Source: Natronococcus sp. CG52
GTDB lineage: Archaea > Halobacteriota > Halobacteria > Halobacteriales > Natrialbaceae
Length of the DNA: 64,000 nt
NCBI RefSeq assembly: GCF_023913515.1
Contig: NZ_CP099391.1
Coordinates: forward strand, 186,001 to 250,000
Reading direction: 5' to 3'
This document shows positions 36,337 through 44,920 of this stretch, in pieces. Both the position numbers and the translations under genes were made by a program. The stretch's first letter is position 1, and each line of letters begins with the position of its first letter. Below the pieces are notes generated by a model. The model saw nothing but the letters and a program-made list of their open reading frames with translations, was not told the origin of the DNA and ran no database searches.

Positions 36337-38175
36337 ATGAATCCGAACGACCCAACGCTGCAGAACGCACTGGACGCAGAGATCTGGGAGACGGTCGAAC
36401 GCCAGCTCCTGACGAAGATGCTCGAGGAGTTCACCTACGAGGAGATCCTCGCGCCGCGGGCGGTCGAGCGCGGCGACGACCGCGTCACCTACCGCTTCGA
36501 CCTCGACGACGCGGCGTACCGCTTCGAGGCGACCGAGCGGCTGATGGACAGCGTACACGTCCACGAGGGGACCGTCGAGCGACGCGACGGCGACGAGTGG
36601 ACGCCCCTCGGCGACCCGCTTCGCCTGCTGCGAGATCTCGGCGAGGCGACGGATCTCGACGGCCTCACCGAGGGGAACCTCGTCCGCGAGTACAAACGAA
36701 CGCTGCTGGCCGACGCCCACGTCGAAGCTCGCCGCCGGGACCGTGAGGAGTTCGATCCGCTGGACCTCGACTACGCCGGCCTCGAGGGCGAGATGGACGG
36801 CCACCCGTGGATCACCTACAACAAGGGCCGGCTCGGGTGGGGGTACGACGACTACAAGCAGTACGCTCCCGAGCGGAAAGAGCCCGTGACGCTCTCGTGG
36901 GTCGCCGTGCGCGAGGAGAAGGCGACGTTCGTCGCCACCGAGGACGTCGATCACGACTCGCTCGTTCGAAGCGAACTCGGCGATTCCTACGGAGCGTTTC
37001 GGGACCGACTCGCCGATCGGGGCCTCGATCCGGACGCCTACTACCTCCTGCCGGTCCACGACTGGCAGTGGGAGAACAGCATCGTTCCGCTGTTCCCCGA
37101 CGACATCGCCGCCGACGATATCGTGCCGCTGGGCGACGGCCCGGACGAGTACCTCCCCCAGCAGTCGGTTCGTACCTTCGTCAACGTCGACGACGCCGAG
37201 AAACGCCACGTGAAGGTTCCGATGCGCATCCTCAACACGCTCGTCTGGCGCGGGCTCCCCGGCGAACGGACGGAGCTCGCGCCGACGGTCACCGAGTACA
37301 TCAAGGGGATCTACGAGGACGACGAGTTCCTCCAGGAGCAGGGGCTCGTCCTGCCGGGCGAGATCGCCGGTCTCAACTACGACCACGCGGATTTCGACGC
37401 CATCGACGGTTCGCCGTACCAGTACCACGAACTGCTGGGCGCCGTCTGGCGCGAGTCGATTTACACCTTCCTCGAGGACGACGAGCGCGCGATCACGCTC
37501 TCCGCGCTGATGCACGTCGACGGCGACGGCGAGCCCTACATCTCGCGTCTCGTCGAGCGGTCGGAGCTCTCCCTCGAGGAGTGGCTCGAGGAGTTCTTCG
37601 ACACCGTGCTCCCGCCGCTCCTGCACTTCCTCTACCGCTACGGGACGGTGTTCTCTCCGCACGGCCAGAACACCATCCTCGTCGTCGAGGACGGAGTCCC
37701 AGCGCGTCTGGCGGTCAAGGACTTCGTGGACGACGTGAACGTGAGCGATCAGCCGCTTCCCGAACTGGAAGCGCTTCCCGAGGAGATGCACGACGTCCTC
37801 CGGAAGGAACCGCCGGAGGGACTCTGCCAGTTCGTCTTCTGCGGACTGTTCGTCTGCGTGCTGCGCTACGTCGCGGACGTCCTCGAGGAGCGCGAGAACT
37901 ATCCCGAAGAGCGGTTCTGGACGCACGCGAGGGAGGCGATCCTCGACTACCAGGCGCAGTTCCCCGAACTCGAGGACCGGTTCGAACTGTTCGACCTGCT
38001 TCAGCCGGAGTTCACGAAGCTCAGCCTCAACCGCAACCGGATCTTCGACTACGGCTACGACGACGCGCCCGGCCGTCCGCACGCGTCCGAACACGGGACG
38101 GTCTCGAACGCGCTTCACGAGGTCGCGGACGAGCGCCCCGACTACGCGGAACGGCCCGACCCCGCCGACGATTGA
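36337..38175 (+). CDS. NIS siderophore synthetase (IucA/IucC family), second copy
   Basis: A 612-residue NIS synthetase. PVHDWQWENSIVPLF, KVPMRILNTLVWRGLPGER and FSPHGQNTILVVEDG form the ATP/citrate site, and the family ferritin-like C-terminal domain follows. It corresponds to rhbF, the last gene of the cluster, and should attach the second hydroxamate arm to the citrate monoamide. No acyltransferase like RhbG is seen nearby, so the product is more likely unacylated (schizokinen-like) than rhizobactin itself. Confidence 0.92.
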   Translation: MNPNDPTLQNALDAEIWETVERQLLTKMLEEFTYEEILAPRAVERGDDRVTYRFDLDDAAYRFEATERLMDSVHVHEGTVERRDGDEWTPLGDPLRLLRDLGEATDLDGLTEGNLVREYKRTLLADAHVEARRRDREEFDPLDLDYAGLEGEMDGHPWITYNKGRLGWGYDDYKQYAPERKEPVTLSWVAVREEKATFVATEDVDHDSLVRSELGDSYGAFRDRLADRGLDPDAYYLLPVHDWQWENSIVPLFPDDIAADDIVPLGDGPDEYLPQQSVRTFVNVDDAEKRHVKVPMRILNTLVWRGLPGERTELAPTVTEYIKGIYEDDEFLQEQGLVLPGEIAGLNYDHADFDAIDGSPYQYHELLGAVWRESIYTFLEDDERAITLSALMHVDGDGEPYISRLVERSELSLEEWLEEFFDTVLPPLLHFLYRYGTVFSPHGQNTILVVEDGVPARLAVKDFVDDVNVSDQPLPELEALPEEMHDVLRKEPPEGLCQFVFCGLFVCVLRYVADVLEERENYPEERFWTHAREAILDYQAQFPELEDRFELFDLLQPEFTKLSLNRNRIFDYGYDDAPGRPHASEHGTVSNALHEVADERPDYAERPDPADD

Positions 38176-38237
38176 CGGGCGCTCGGCACCGTCATCGTGC
38201 TACTCCGTCGTCCGGGGCCGTTACGGGACCGTCCGCG

Positions 38238-39758
38238 TCAGAGGAGGCCGACCAGCGGCACGACGCCGAACCAGGCGATGTAGCTCAGCGAGGTCATCAT
38301 CAGCACGTCGATCCGCTGGGCGCCCGCCTGGAGCTCGAGCCGCCGCTGAAGCAACCAGACGAGCGCGAGCGCGTGGACGACTCCGAGGTAGATCACCGGA
38401 CTGTAGCCGGGAACGACGTTCAGGAGCTGCCAGATTGTTCCGGTCAGGGCGGCGAGCACGGCCGTCGCCGCGGCCACCGTCGCGGCGCCGCCGATACCGA
38501 ACCGGACGGCCACCGTCTCCTTGTCCGCGAGGCGGTCGGCTGCGGCGTCCGGGACGCCCGCCAGGGTGATCGACGGGAGCACCGACAGCAAAAACGGCAG
38601 GCCGAGCAGCCACGGCAGCGGATCGTGCCACGCGCCGCCGAGGAAGACGAACCCGCACAGCAGGACGCCGACGCTGTGGGTGACGGCGACGTCCAGTTCG
38701 CCCAGCGTGCGGTAGACGAGCTTCAGGGGCGGAATCGTGTATCCGAGTGCGAGCACCGCGATCACTCCCATCGTTCCGGCCATCGCTGCCGTCGATCCGC
38801 GCCCGACCAGCAGTACGGCTCCGCCGAACGCGGCGGTACCCGCCAGTAACGCGGCGATACCGGCCCGGAGCTCCCCGAACGACAGTTCGCCGTCGACGAG
38901 GACTCGGGAGCCGCCGGTGAACGGCCCGGCGAACGTGTTCTCCCGATCCGTCTCGTAGTCGACGTACTCGTTGCTCAGCACCGTCGCGGCCTCGAGGAAG
39001 GCTAAAAATCCGAGCCCCAGCCAGTACGCGCCGCTGGCGAAAACCGAACTCGAGCCGACCGTCGCCAGCGCGCCGATCGTGTAGGCGATCCAGGCCATCG
39101 GATAGAACTGCGGTCGGAGGGCCTTCATCCAGGTCGTCGCCGTCCGCGTCGTCCGCGACAGTCGCGACTCCGGGCCGGTGGCCAGACTGCAACCCAGTTC
39201 CCTCGTCTCCTCGAGCCAGTCCTCGCGCTGCTCGAGGGTCGAATCCTCGATCGAGCCGAGGTTCGTCACGCGCGCGGTCCGAACGCCGGCGAAGCCGAGC
39301 GTCGCGCGCTTGACCGCGTTGTTCCCCGGCTGGCGGTAGATCCAGCGGTAGACCCAGGCGGGCATATCCATCGTGACTATCAGTTCGGCCGTTTTGTCGC
39401 CCAGCAGTCCCTCGTGGCCCGAACCCTCGTCATCGTCGTAAAAGGAGAACGCGAAGCCGGGGACGAACACCCGGTCGAAAAAGCCCTTGAGGCGGGCGGG
39501 CATCGTTCCCCACCAGTTCGGGTAAACGAAGACGAGGTGATCGGCCCACTCGATCTCGCGCTGCGCCTCGCGCAGGTCGTCCTCGAGGGGCTGGTCCTCG
39601 GGGGATTCGGTGTGGACGTCCGGATCGAACTCGAGGTCGGCGACGGCGAGCTCGCGGACGTCGACGCCGGCCTCGCGGGCGCCCTCCCGGTACGCCGTCG
39701 CCAGCGCGCCGCAGAAGCTATCCGTTCGGGGATGACCCAGGATGACGAGCACGTTCAC
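38238..39758 (-). CDS. Fused NAD(P)H quinone oxidoreductase and UbiA prenyltransferase
   Basis: A 506-residue two-domain protein in one uninterrupted frame. Residues 1-195 are a flavodoxin-fold NAD(P)H oxidoreductase (LGHPRTDSFCGALA, VYPNWWGTMPARLKGFFDR). Residues about 225-506 are a polytopic UbiA-type prenyltransferase with the aspartate motifs NEYVDYETDRE and PDAAADRLADKE. I start at GTG 39758; a TATA-like CTATATGG about 31-38 bp upstream suits a leaderless message. Each domain is clear; their fusion and the role in quinone metabolism are inferred. It converges on the siderophore operon. Confidence 0.85.
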   Translation of the reverse strand: MNVLVILGHPRTDSFCGALATAYREGAREAGVDVRELAVADLEFDPDVHTESPEDQPLEDDLREAQREIEWADHLVFVYPNWWGTMPARLKGFFDRVFVPGFAFSFYDDDEGSGHEGLLGDKTAELIVTMDMPAWVYRWIYRQPGNNAVKRATLGFAGVRTARVTNLGSIEDSTLEQREDWLEETRELGCSLATGPESRLSRTTRTATTWMKALRPQFYPMAWIAYTIGALATVGSSSVFASGAYWLGLGFLAFLEAATVLSNEYVDYETDRENTFAGPFTGGSRVLVDGELSFGELRAGIAALLAGTAAFGGAVLLVGRGSTAAMAGTMGVIAVLALGYTIPPLKLVYRTLGELDVAVTHSVGVLLCGFVFLGGAWHDPLPWLLGLPFLLSVLPSITLAGVPDAAADRLADKETVAVRFGIGGAATVAAATAVLAALTGTIWQLLNVVPGYSPVIYLGVVHALALVWLLQRRLELQAGAQRIDVLMMTSLSYIAWFGVVPLVGLL

Positions 39759-39804
39759 GGATGATCCGACGATTGGTGGGTCGACGCCATATAGCTGGCC
39801 CGTC

Positions 39805-40170
39805 CTACTCGACGAGTTCGATCTCGTCGTCGCCGTTCGGTACCGCACAGATGAACGCGCCCCGTTCGTCGCCCTCGTTGCGGTACCAGTGGACGGTCTC
39901 GGCGGGGATCAGCAGCGAGTCGCCGGCTTCGACTTCGTGCTCCTCTTCGCCGACGCCGACGACGTACTCGCCCTCCAGGACGTACTGTTCGTGCTCGACT
40001 TCGTTCGTGTGCTCCGGCACCTCCGCGCCGGCCTCGAGAACGAAGCGTCGGATCGCGAAGTTCGGTGCGCCGTGCTCGTTGCCGATCAGGATGCCCTTCT
40101 CGAGACCGTCTGCGGCCCCGACCGACTCGTATTCGATCTCCTCGCGGCGGCGGATGCGTGGCTCCGTCAT
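39805..40170 (-). CDS. Cupin-domain protein
   Basis: A 121-residue single-domain cupin. Metal-binding motif 1 is seen as PEHTNEVEHEQYVLEGEYVV and motif 2 as GDSLLIPAETVHWYRN. Many haloarchaeal cupins of this size have no known substrate. It is separated from the fusion gene by 46 bp on the same strand, but each has its own promoter-like region, so co-transcription is unsure. Confidence 0.85.
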   Translation of the reverse strand: MTEPRIRRREEIEYESVGAADGLEKGILIGNEHGAPNFAIRRFVLEAGAEVPEHTNEVEHEQYVLEGEYVVGVGEEEHEVEAGDSLLIPAETVHWYRNEGDERGAFICAVPNGDDEIELVE

Positions 40171-40296
40171 ACCCGTCGGTGGGTCGCGGAGTCACTAAAC
40201 GTTGTACCAGTCTCGCCGACCGACCCTCGGGTCAGCGCGGTCGCTACGAAATGTGAAAATACTGCAGTCAAGTGCCGATACCGTTACGAATCCGCC

Positions 40297-40491
40297 TTAC
40301 AGGCGCTCGACGTTCGTCGCGCGCGGGCCCTTGGGGGCCTGCTCGATGTCGAACTCGAGCTCCTGTCCTTCCTCAAGGTCCGGGCCGCCGATGTCTTCCA
40401 TGTGGAAGAACACGTCGTCGTCCGCGTCCTCAGTCTCGATGAATCCGTAGCCGCCAGTGTCGTTGAAGAAATCAACGGTTCCTTTCGCCAT
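40297..40491 (-). CDS. cspA: Cold-shock domain protein (second copy)
   Basis: A 64-residue cold-shock domain with GYGFIET and DVFFHMED motifs. It differs from the copy at 21319-21513 mainly at a few positions in the middle (GGPDLEEGQEL versus GGDDLTEGTEI), and both end in a shared APKGPRATNV segment. The starting sequence MAKGTVDFFNDTGGYGF is nearly the same in both, so the pair came from a gene duplication. Confidence 0.93.
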   Translation of the reverse strand: MAKGTVDFFNDTGGYGFIETEDADDDVFFHMEDIGGPDLEEGQELEFDIEQAPKGPRATNVERL

Positions 40492-40605
40492 TGCTTCTAA
40501 ACGAAGACGGCCGAAACGGATAAACCCTCCGACTCAGGGAAAGTGCGGAATTCTTCGGGTACCGCGGCTCTCGAGACAGTATTCCCGAAATAGAATGATA
40601 CCCCT

Positions 40606-40824
40606 TCACACTCCCTCACTCCCCTCCAGCCGGTGGACCGTAATCGAGACGAAGTAGACGAGCATAAACAGGAAAAAGCCGACGACGAGTCCGACCAGTT
40701 CACGCGCACCGACGCCGCCCGGATTGATCGCCGCGAGCACGACGAGGGCGACGACGAACACCAGCGTGGTGAACGCGCCGACGGCGTAGTAAAAGCCGGT
40801 GTCGGAGTGGAGAAACGCTCGCAT
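40606..40824 (-). CDS. Small two-helix membrane protein
   Basis: A 72-residue protein with two hydrophobic helices (VGAFTTLVFVVALVVLAAI and LVGLVVGFFLFMLVYFVSI) and a short charged C-terminus. I start at ATG 40824 (MRAFLHSDTGFYY); the longer upstream frame is arginine/serine-rich and unlikely. No family is recognised. Confidence 0.6.
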   Translation of the reverse strand: MRAFLHSDTGFYYAVGAFTTLVFVVALVVLAAINPGGVGARELVGLVVGFFLFMLVYFVSITVHRLEGSEGV

Positions 40825-41201
40825 GTAGACGCTCTTCCTCCGGGAGCACGAAAAGCGTATCGACGATAAGACGTCGGTTTTCACTACTCGGCAGCGATAC
40901 CTGTTACCGAACCGGTACGGATACGGTAGTATAACAATGATTTACGTTAGCTAATATCACGGATAGCGCTCTCAACGAAACGACGAAGACGACCCGCGAG
41001 CACGAACCCGGCCGATCCGATTTTCGAACGAGTTGCGGTGCGACGTGAGACGTCGCACACGACACCCTCCGCTCGGTCTCGAGTAATCGATCCGAAAGCG
41101 ACTCCGGTACCAGGCGATGCGGGCGATGTTACAGTGATACGGGCGGCTACTGGGGTCTGCCGCTGCGGTCTCCCGGCTCGCTTCGAACCGATCGCGACGA
41201 C
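40825..41201. other. Intergenic stretch without genes
   Basis: No gene or structured repeat is evident. A short AT-rich segment at about 40915-40965 (GTATAACAATGATTTACG) may carry promoter elements for a divergent transcript; a gene there is not seen. Confidence 0.35.
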
Positions 41202-41903
41202 TCAGTACAGCAGGCTGCGCGTCGTCGTCTCGTACTCGTCGGGGATCCGATCTGCGATTACCGTCGGGTCCGTCTCGCCGTTGTAGTTGACCAGGTACGC
41301 CCGGCCGTGCTCGCGGCCGTAGACGCCCTGGAAGTCGTAGACGAATCCGTAGACGTCGGTATCGTCGGGAACGGTGTCGGACTCGCGAAGGAACGCGGCC
41401 TGGTGGTCGACGTTGTACTCGACGAGCTGGTTGATCACCGTCTCCTCGTCGGCTGCGGGGTCGACGAGGTCGCTCTCCAGGGCCTCCTCGACGACGGGGA
41501 CGAGCATCTCGACCCACTTGTCGACGCCCTGCGGCCCGGGGTTCTCTCCCCCGATCGCCACCCGGTAGGCCGCCGTGACGGCGCCGCAGCCGGTGTGGCC
41601 TACGACGGCTGCCACGTCGGTTCCCGCGTGGTGGATCGGGTACAGCACGCCGCCGTCGACGATCCGCTCGCCATCGTCGTCGTCCCAGACCTGATTTCCG
41701 ATGTTACTCGGGGTGAACACCGCCCCCGGGTGATCGACGCCCCACATCCGTTCCTGTGGCACCCGCGAGTCCGAACAGCAGACCGAGACGACGTTCGGTC
41801 GCTGCCCCGTCTGTACCTCGGCGAAGTAGTCGGCGGGCAGTTCGTCGACGTGCCTGTCGTTTCCCTCGAGCAACTCGAGCAGAACGTCGTCAGTGCCGCT
41901 CAT
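41202..41903 (-). CDS. Beta-carbonic anhydrase
   Basis: A 233-residue beta-class carbonic anhydrase that interconverts CO2 and bicarbonate. Zinc ligands and the Asp-Arg dyad are in CCSDSRVP (about 42-49) and the second ligand pair in HTGCGAV (about 101-107). I start at ATG 41903 (MSGTDDVLLELLEGN); a much longer open frame upstream runs through antisense DNA. It is divergent from an MDR oxidoreductase gene and has no operon partner. Confidence 0.93.
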   Translation of the reverse strand: MSGTDDVLLELLEGNDRHVDELPADYFAEVQTGQRPNVVSVCCSDSRVPQERMWGVDHPGAVFTPSNIGNQVWDDDDGERIVDGGVLYPIHHAGTDVAAVVGHTGCGAVTAAYRVAIGGENPGPQGVDKWVEMLVPVVEEALESDLVDPAADEETVINQLVEYNVDHQAAFLRESDTVPDDTDVYGFVYDFQGVYGREHGRAYLVNYNGETDPTVIADRIPDEYETTTRSLLY

Positions 41904-42029
41904 ACGTGAGTAGCCACGCACCGCGATCAAAACGGTTGCCTTTCGTTCGGAATTTGCGACGGGTACGCCCGCTCCCCGAAGAGGTTCCGCGAGCCGAATA
42001 TTGACCCGTCGTCGCCACCTCGTGAACGT

Positions 42030-43046
42030 ATGGCGAAAACGCGACAGTGGCGATTGACGTCCCGCCCGACCGGCGAGCCGAGCCACGAGAACTTCGACCT
42101 CGTGACCGTCGACCGTCCCGATCCGGGGCCGGGCGAGGTACTCGTTCGAACGCTCTACCAGTCGGTCGATCCCTACATGCGCGGTCGGATGCGCGACGCC
42201 GAGTCCTACGCGGAGCCGTGGGACGTCGGCGAACCGATGCGGGCGGGCGTCGTCGGCGAAGTCGTCGAGTCGAACCACGACGATCTCGAGGACGGCGACG
42301 TCGTGACGGGGGACCTCCTGTGGGCGGAGCACGCGGTCGCGGACGGCGACGACCTGCGCCGCGTCGACCCCGATCGCGGTCCGGTCTCGACGGCGCTCGG
42401 CGTGCTCGGGATGCCCGGCGTGACGGCCTACTTCGGGATGCTCGACGTCGCCGAGCCCCGGCCCGGCGATACCGTCGTCGTTTCGGCCGCGGCCGGCGCG
42501 GTCGGCTCGGTCGCGGGACAGCTCGCCGGACTGAGCGGCGCTCGAGTCGTCGGAACGGCCGGCAGCGACGAGAAGACGGCCTGGCTCACCGACGAGCTCG
42601 GCTTCGACGCCGCGATCAACTACCAGACGGCGGACGACCTCTCCGGGGCGATGGCCGAAGCCTGTCCGGACGGCATCGACGTCTACTTCGACAACGTCGG
42701 CGGGCCGATTACCGACGCCGTCTGGCCGCTGCTGAACGTCCGCTCGCGCGTCGCCGTCTGCGGACAGATCGCGCTCTACAACGCGACGGAGGTTCCGACG
42801 GGGCCGCGAAAGCTCGGGAAACTTATCGAGTCTCGCGCCCGCGTGGAGGGCCTTCTCGTCCGGGACTACGAGGATCGATGGGGCGAGGCGCTCGATCGAC
42901 TCTCGACGTTCATCGGGCGGGAGGATCTCCGGTACCGCGAACACGTCGTCGAGGGACTCGAGAACGCCCCGGACGCGTTCATGGGGCTGTTCGAGGGCGA
43001 GAACGTCGGAAAACAGCTCGTTCGGGTCGCCGAGTACGACGGCTGA
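42030..43046 (+). CDS. Zinc-independent MDR NADP-dependent oxidoreductase
   Basis: A 338-residue medium-chain dehydrogenase/reductase of the double-bond reductase group (leukotriene B4 dehydrogenase/PTGR-like). Signs are SVDPYMRGRM near residue 46, the cofactor loop AAAGAVGSVAGQLA (about 152-165), NVGGPITDAV and the C-terminal FMGLFEGENVGKQLVRV. No zinc-binding cysteines are present. Its substrate is probably an enone or quinone; the pathway is not evident. Confidence 0.9.
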   Translation: MAKTRQWRLTSRPTGEPSHENFDLVTVDRPDPGPGEVLVRTLYQSVDPYMRGRMRDAESYAEPWDVGEPMRAGVVGEVVESNHDDLEDGDVVTGDLLWAEHAVADGDDLRRVDPDRGPVSTALGVLGMPGVTAYFGMLDVAEPRPGDTVVVSAAAGAVGSVAGQLAGLSGARVVGTAGSDEKTAWLTDELGFDAAINYQTADDLSGAMAEACPDGIDVYFDNVGGPITDAVWPLLNVRSRVAVCGQIALYNATEVPTGPRKLGKLIESRARVEGLLVRDYEDRWGEALDRLSTFIGREDLRYREHVVEGLENAPDAFMGLFEGENVGKQLVRVAEYDG

Positions 43047-43055
43047 CGCCGGGGT

Positions 43056-43850
43056 TCAGTCGGTCAGTCCGTAGCCGATCTTGAACAGGTAGACGTCGAT
43101 CGCGAGCACGACCGTCGTGAGCGCGGTGAGCACGCCGAGCGAAGCCAGCGGTGCAAACTCGGCGTACGCCGCCGGCGCGATCTCGAGCAGGTCCGAATGG
43201 CCGAGCAGCCCGTACCGGACGCTGTCGACCATGTAGACCATCGGGTTCAGCAGGGAGACGGTCTGCCAGGCCGGCGGGAGGATGGTCAGGGAGTAGAAGA
43301 CCGCCCCGAAGAACACCAGCGGCCGGAGGATGAACTGATTCATGACGGTGAGATCGTCGAAGTCCCTGGCTACGAGTCCGCCGATGATTCCGAAACTCGA
43401 GAAGAGCGCGGCGATGACGACCATCGTCGCGACGAGAAAGATCCCGTTCTCGATCGAGATGGGGACGAAGAGGCGGCCCACGGCGGCGATGATGACGCCG
43501 ACGATCAACCCCCTGACCGAACTGGCGGCCACGTAGGCGACGACCATCTCCGCGTACGACAGCGGCGAGGTGAGCGTCTCGTGGATGTACTCGTTCCACC
43601 GCCCGTGGAAGATCGAGAACGAGGCGTTCTCGAAGGCGTTCGAGATCGTCCCCAGCACGACGAGACCGGGCAGGATGAAGAGGATGTAGTCGAAGCCCGC
43701 GATCTGGTCGATCCGCCCGCCGAGGACGACTCCGAAGACGGCGAAGTAGAGGACGTTCGTGATCGCCGGCGGCATGAAGGTGTTCTTCGGCCGGCGGACG
43801 AACCGCAGGATCTCGCGGCGAAAGAGCGCGCTGAAGCCGACGGACCACAT
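43056..43850 (-). CDS. ABC-2 type transporter permease
   Basis: A 264-residue membrane protein with about six helices and the ABC-2 signature region (ISNAFENASFSIFHGRWNEYIHETLTSP is its coupling-helix side; residues about 71-98). It overlaps the ATPase gene by one base, and together they form a two-component exporter related to drug or polysaccharide efflux pumps. The substrate cannot be inferred. Confidence 0.9.
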   Translation of the reverse strand: MWSVGFSALFRREILRFVRRPKNTFMPPAITNVLYFAVFGVVLGGRIDQIAGFDYILFILPGLVVLGTISNAFENASFSIFHGRWNEYIHETLTSPLSYAEMVVAYVAASSVRGLIVGVIIAAVGRLFVPISIENGIFLVATMVVIAALFSSFGIIGGLVARDFDDLTVMNQFILRPLVFFGAVFYSLTILPPAWQTVSLLNPMVYMVDSVRYGLLGHSDLLEIAPAAYAEFAPLASLGVLTALTTVVLAIDVYLFKIGYGLTD

Positions 43851-44860
43851 CAGGCGACACCCTCCTGTTCGCGGACGGCTCCACCGTCGGTCTCGTCCTC
43901 CGTCGGTTCGTCGGTCTCCGACGCACCGGAGCGCGTCACCGTCCGGTCCTCGCTCCTCGTCAGATCCACGAAGATCTCCTCGAGCGAGGTCCGCGAGATC
44001 TCGAGGTCGGCGATCTCGTAGCCGTCGGCCTCGAGGTCGTTGAGCAACTGCGGCGCGGTCGAGCCGCCGTCGTCGACGCGCACCTCGAGGTGGTCGCCCG
44101 ACAGCGTCGTCTCGTGGGCGTACTCGCCGAGGGTGGGCGCGACGGCCGGCGAGGACTCGAGACGAACCGTAACGGTGTCGGTCCCGCGCGTTTTGAGGTC
44201 GTCGGGCGTCGCGACGGTCACTTTCTGGCCCTCGTTCATGATCGCGACGCGGTCACAGAGGCGCTCGGCCTCCTCGATGTAGTGCGTCGTCAGGAGCACG
44301 GTCGTCCCCTCCTCGTTGAGTTCGGTGACGAGTTCCCAGAGATCGTGGCGGAGTTGGACGTCGACGCCGGCCGTCGGCTCGTCCAGGATGAGCAGGTCCG
44401 GATCGGTGACGAGCGCCCGGGCGAGCAGCAGTCGCCGCTTCATCCCGCCGGAGAGCCAGTCGAAGCGCTCGTCGCGCTTGTCGTAGATTCCGACCCGTTT
44501 GAGGACCTCGTCGGCCCGTTCGGCGGCTTCCTCCTCGGGAATCCCGTGGTAGCCGGCCTTGTGCATTAGGACCTCGCGGATGGGGAAGAAACGGTCGACG
44601 TTGAACTCCTGGGGGGCGAGGCCGATCGCGTTCCGTGCTTCCTGGTACTCGTCTTCGACGTCGTGGCCGAAGACTCGCGCCTCGCCGCCGGTCTTGCGGG
44701 CGAGGCCGACTAACGTGTTGATGAACGTCGTCTTGCCCGCTCCGTTGGGACCGAGCAGGCCGAAGAACTCGCCCTCCTCGACGGTCAGCGAGAGCTCCTG
44801 CAGCGCACGCAGGTCACCGTATTCCTTCACGAGGTCCGTCGTCTCGATGGCCGGTGGCAT
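43850..44860 (-). CDS. ABC-2 transporter ATP-binding protein
   Basis: A 336-residue ATPase of the DrrA/CcmA type. Walker A GPNGAGKTT, signature LSGGMKRRL, Walker B LLILDEPTAGVD and the H-loop LLTTHYIEEAE are present, and about 110 residues follow the nucleotide-binding domain. I start at ATG 44860 (MPPAIETTDLVKEYG); sixteen residues upstream in frame have no similarity. Paired with the permease at 43056. Confidence 0.93.
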   Translation of the reverse strand: MPPAIETTDLVKEYGDLRALQELSLTVEEGEFFGLLGPNGAGKTTFINTLVGLARKTGGEARVFGHDVEDEYQEARNAIGLAPQEFNVDRFFPIREVLMHKAGYHGIPEEEAAERADEVLKRVGIYDKRDERFDWLSGGMKRRLLLARALVTDPDLLILDEPTAGVDVQLRHDLWELVTELNEEGTTVLLTTHYIEEAERLCDRVAIMNEGQKVTVATPDDLKTRGTDTVTVRLESSPAVAPTLGEYAHETTLSGDHLEVRVDDGGSTAPQLLNDLEADGYEIADLEISRTSLEEIFVDLTRSEDRTVTRSGASETDEPTEDETDGGAVREQEGVA

Positions 44861-44920
44861 CGACGGTCTCTCGGCTTCGGCCGCGGTTAAGAATGTTGGA
44901 TCCGGCACTCGAACCGGCCC

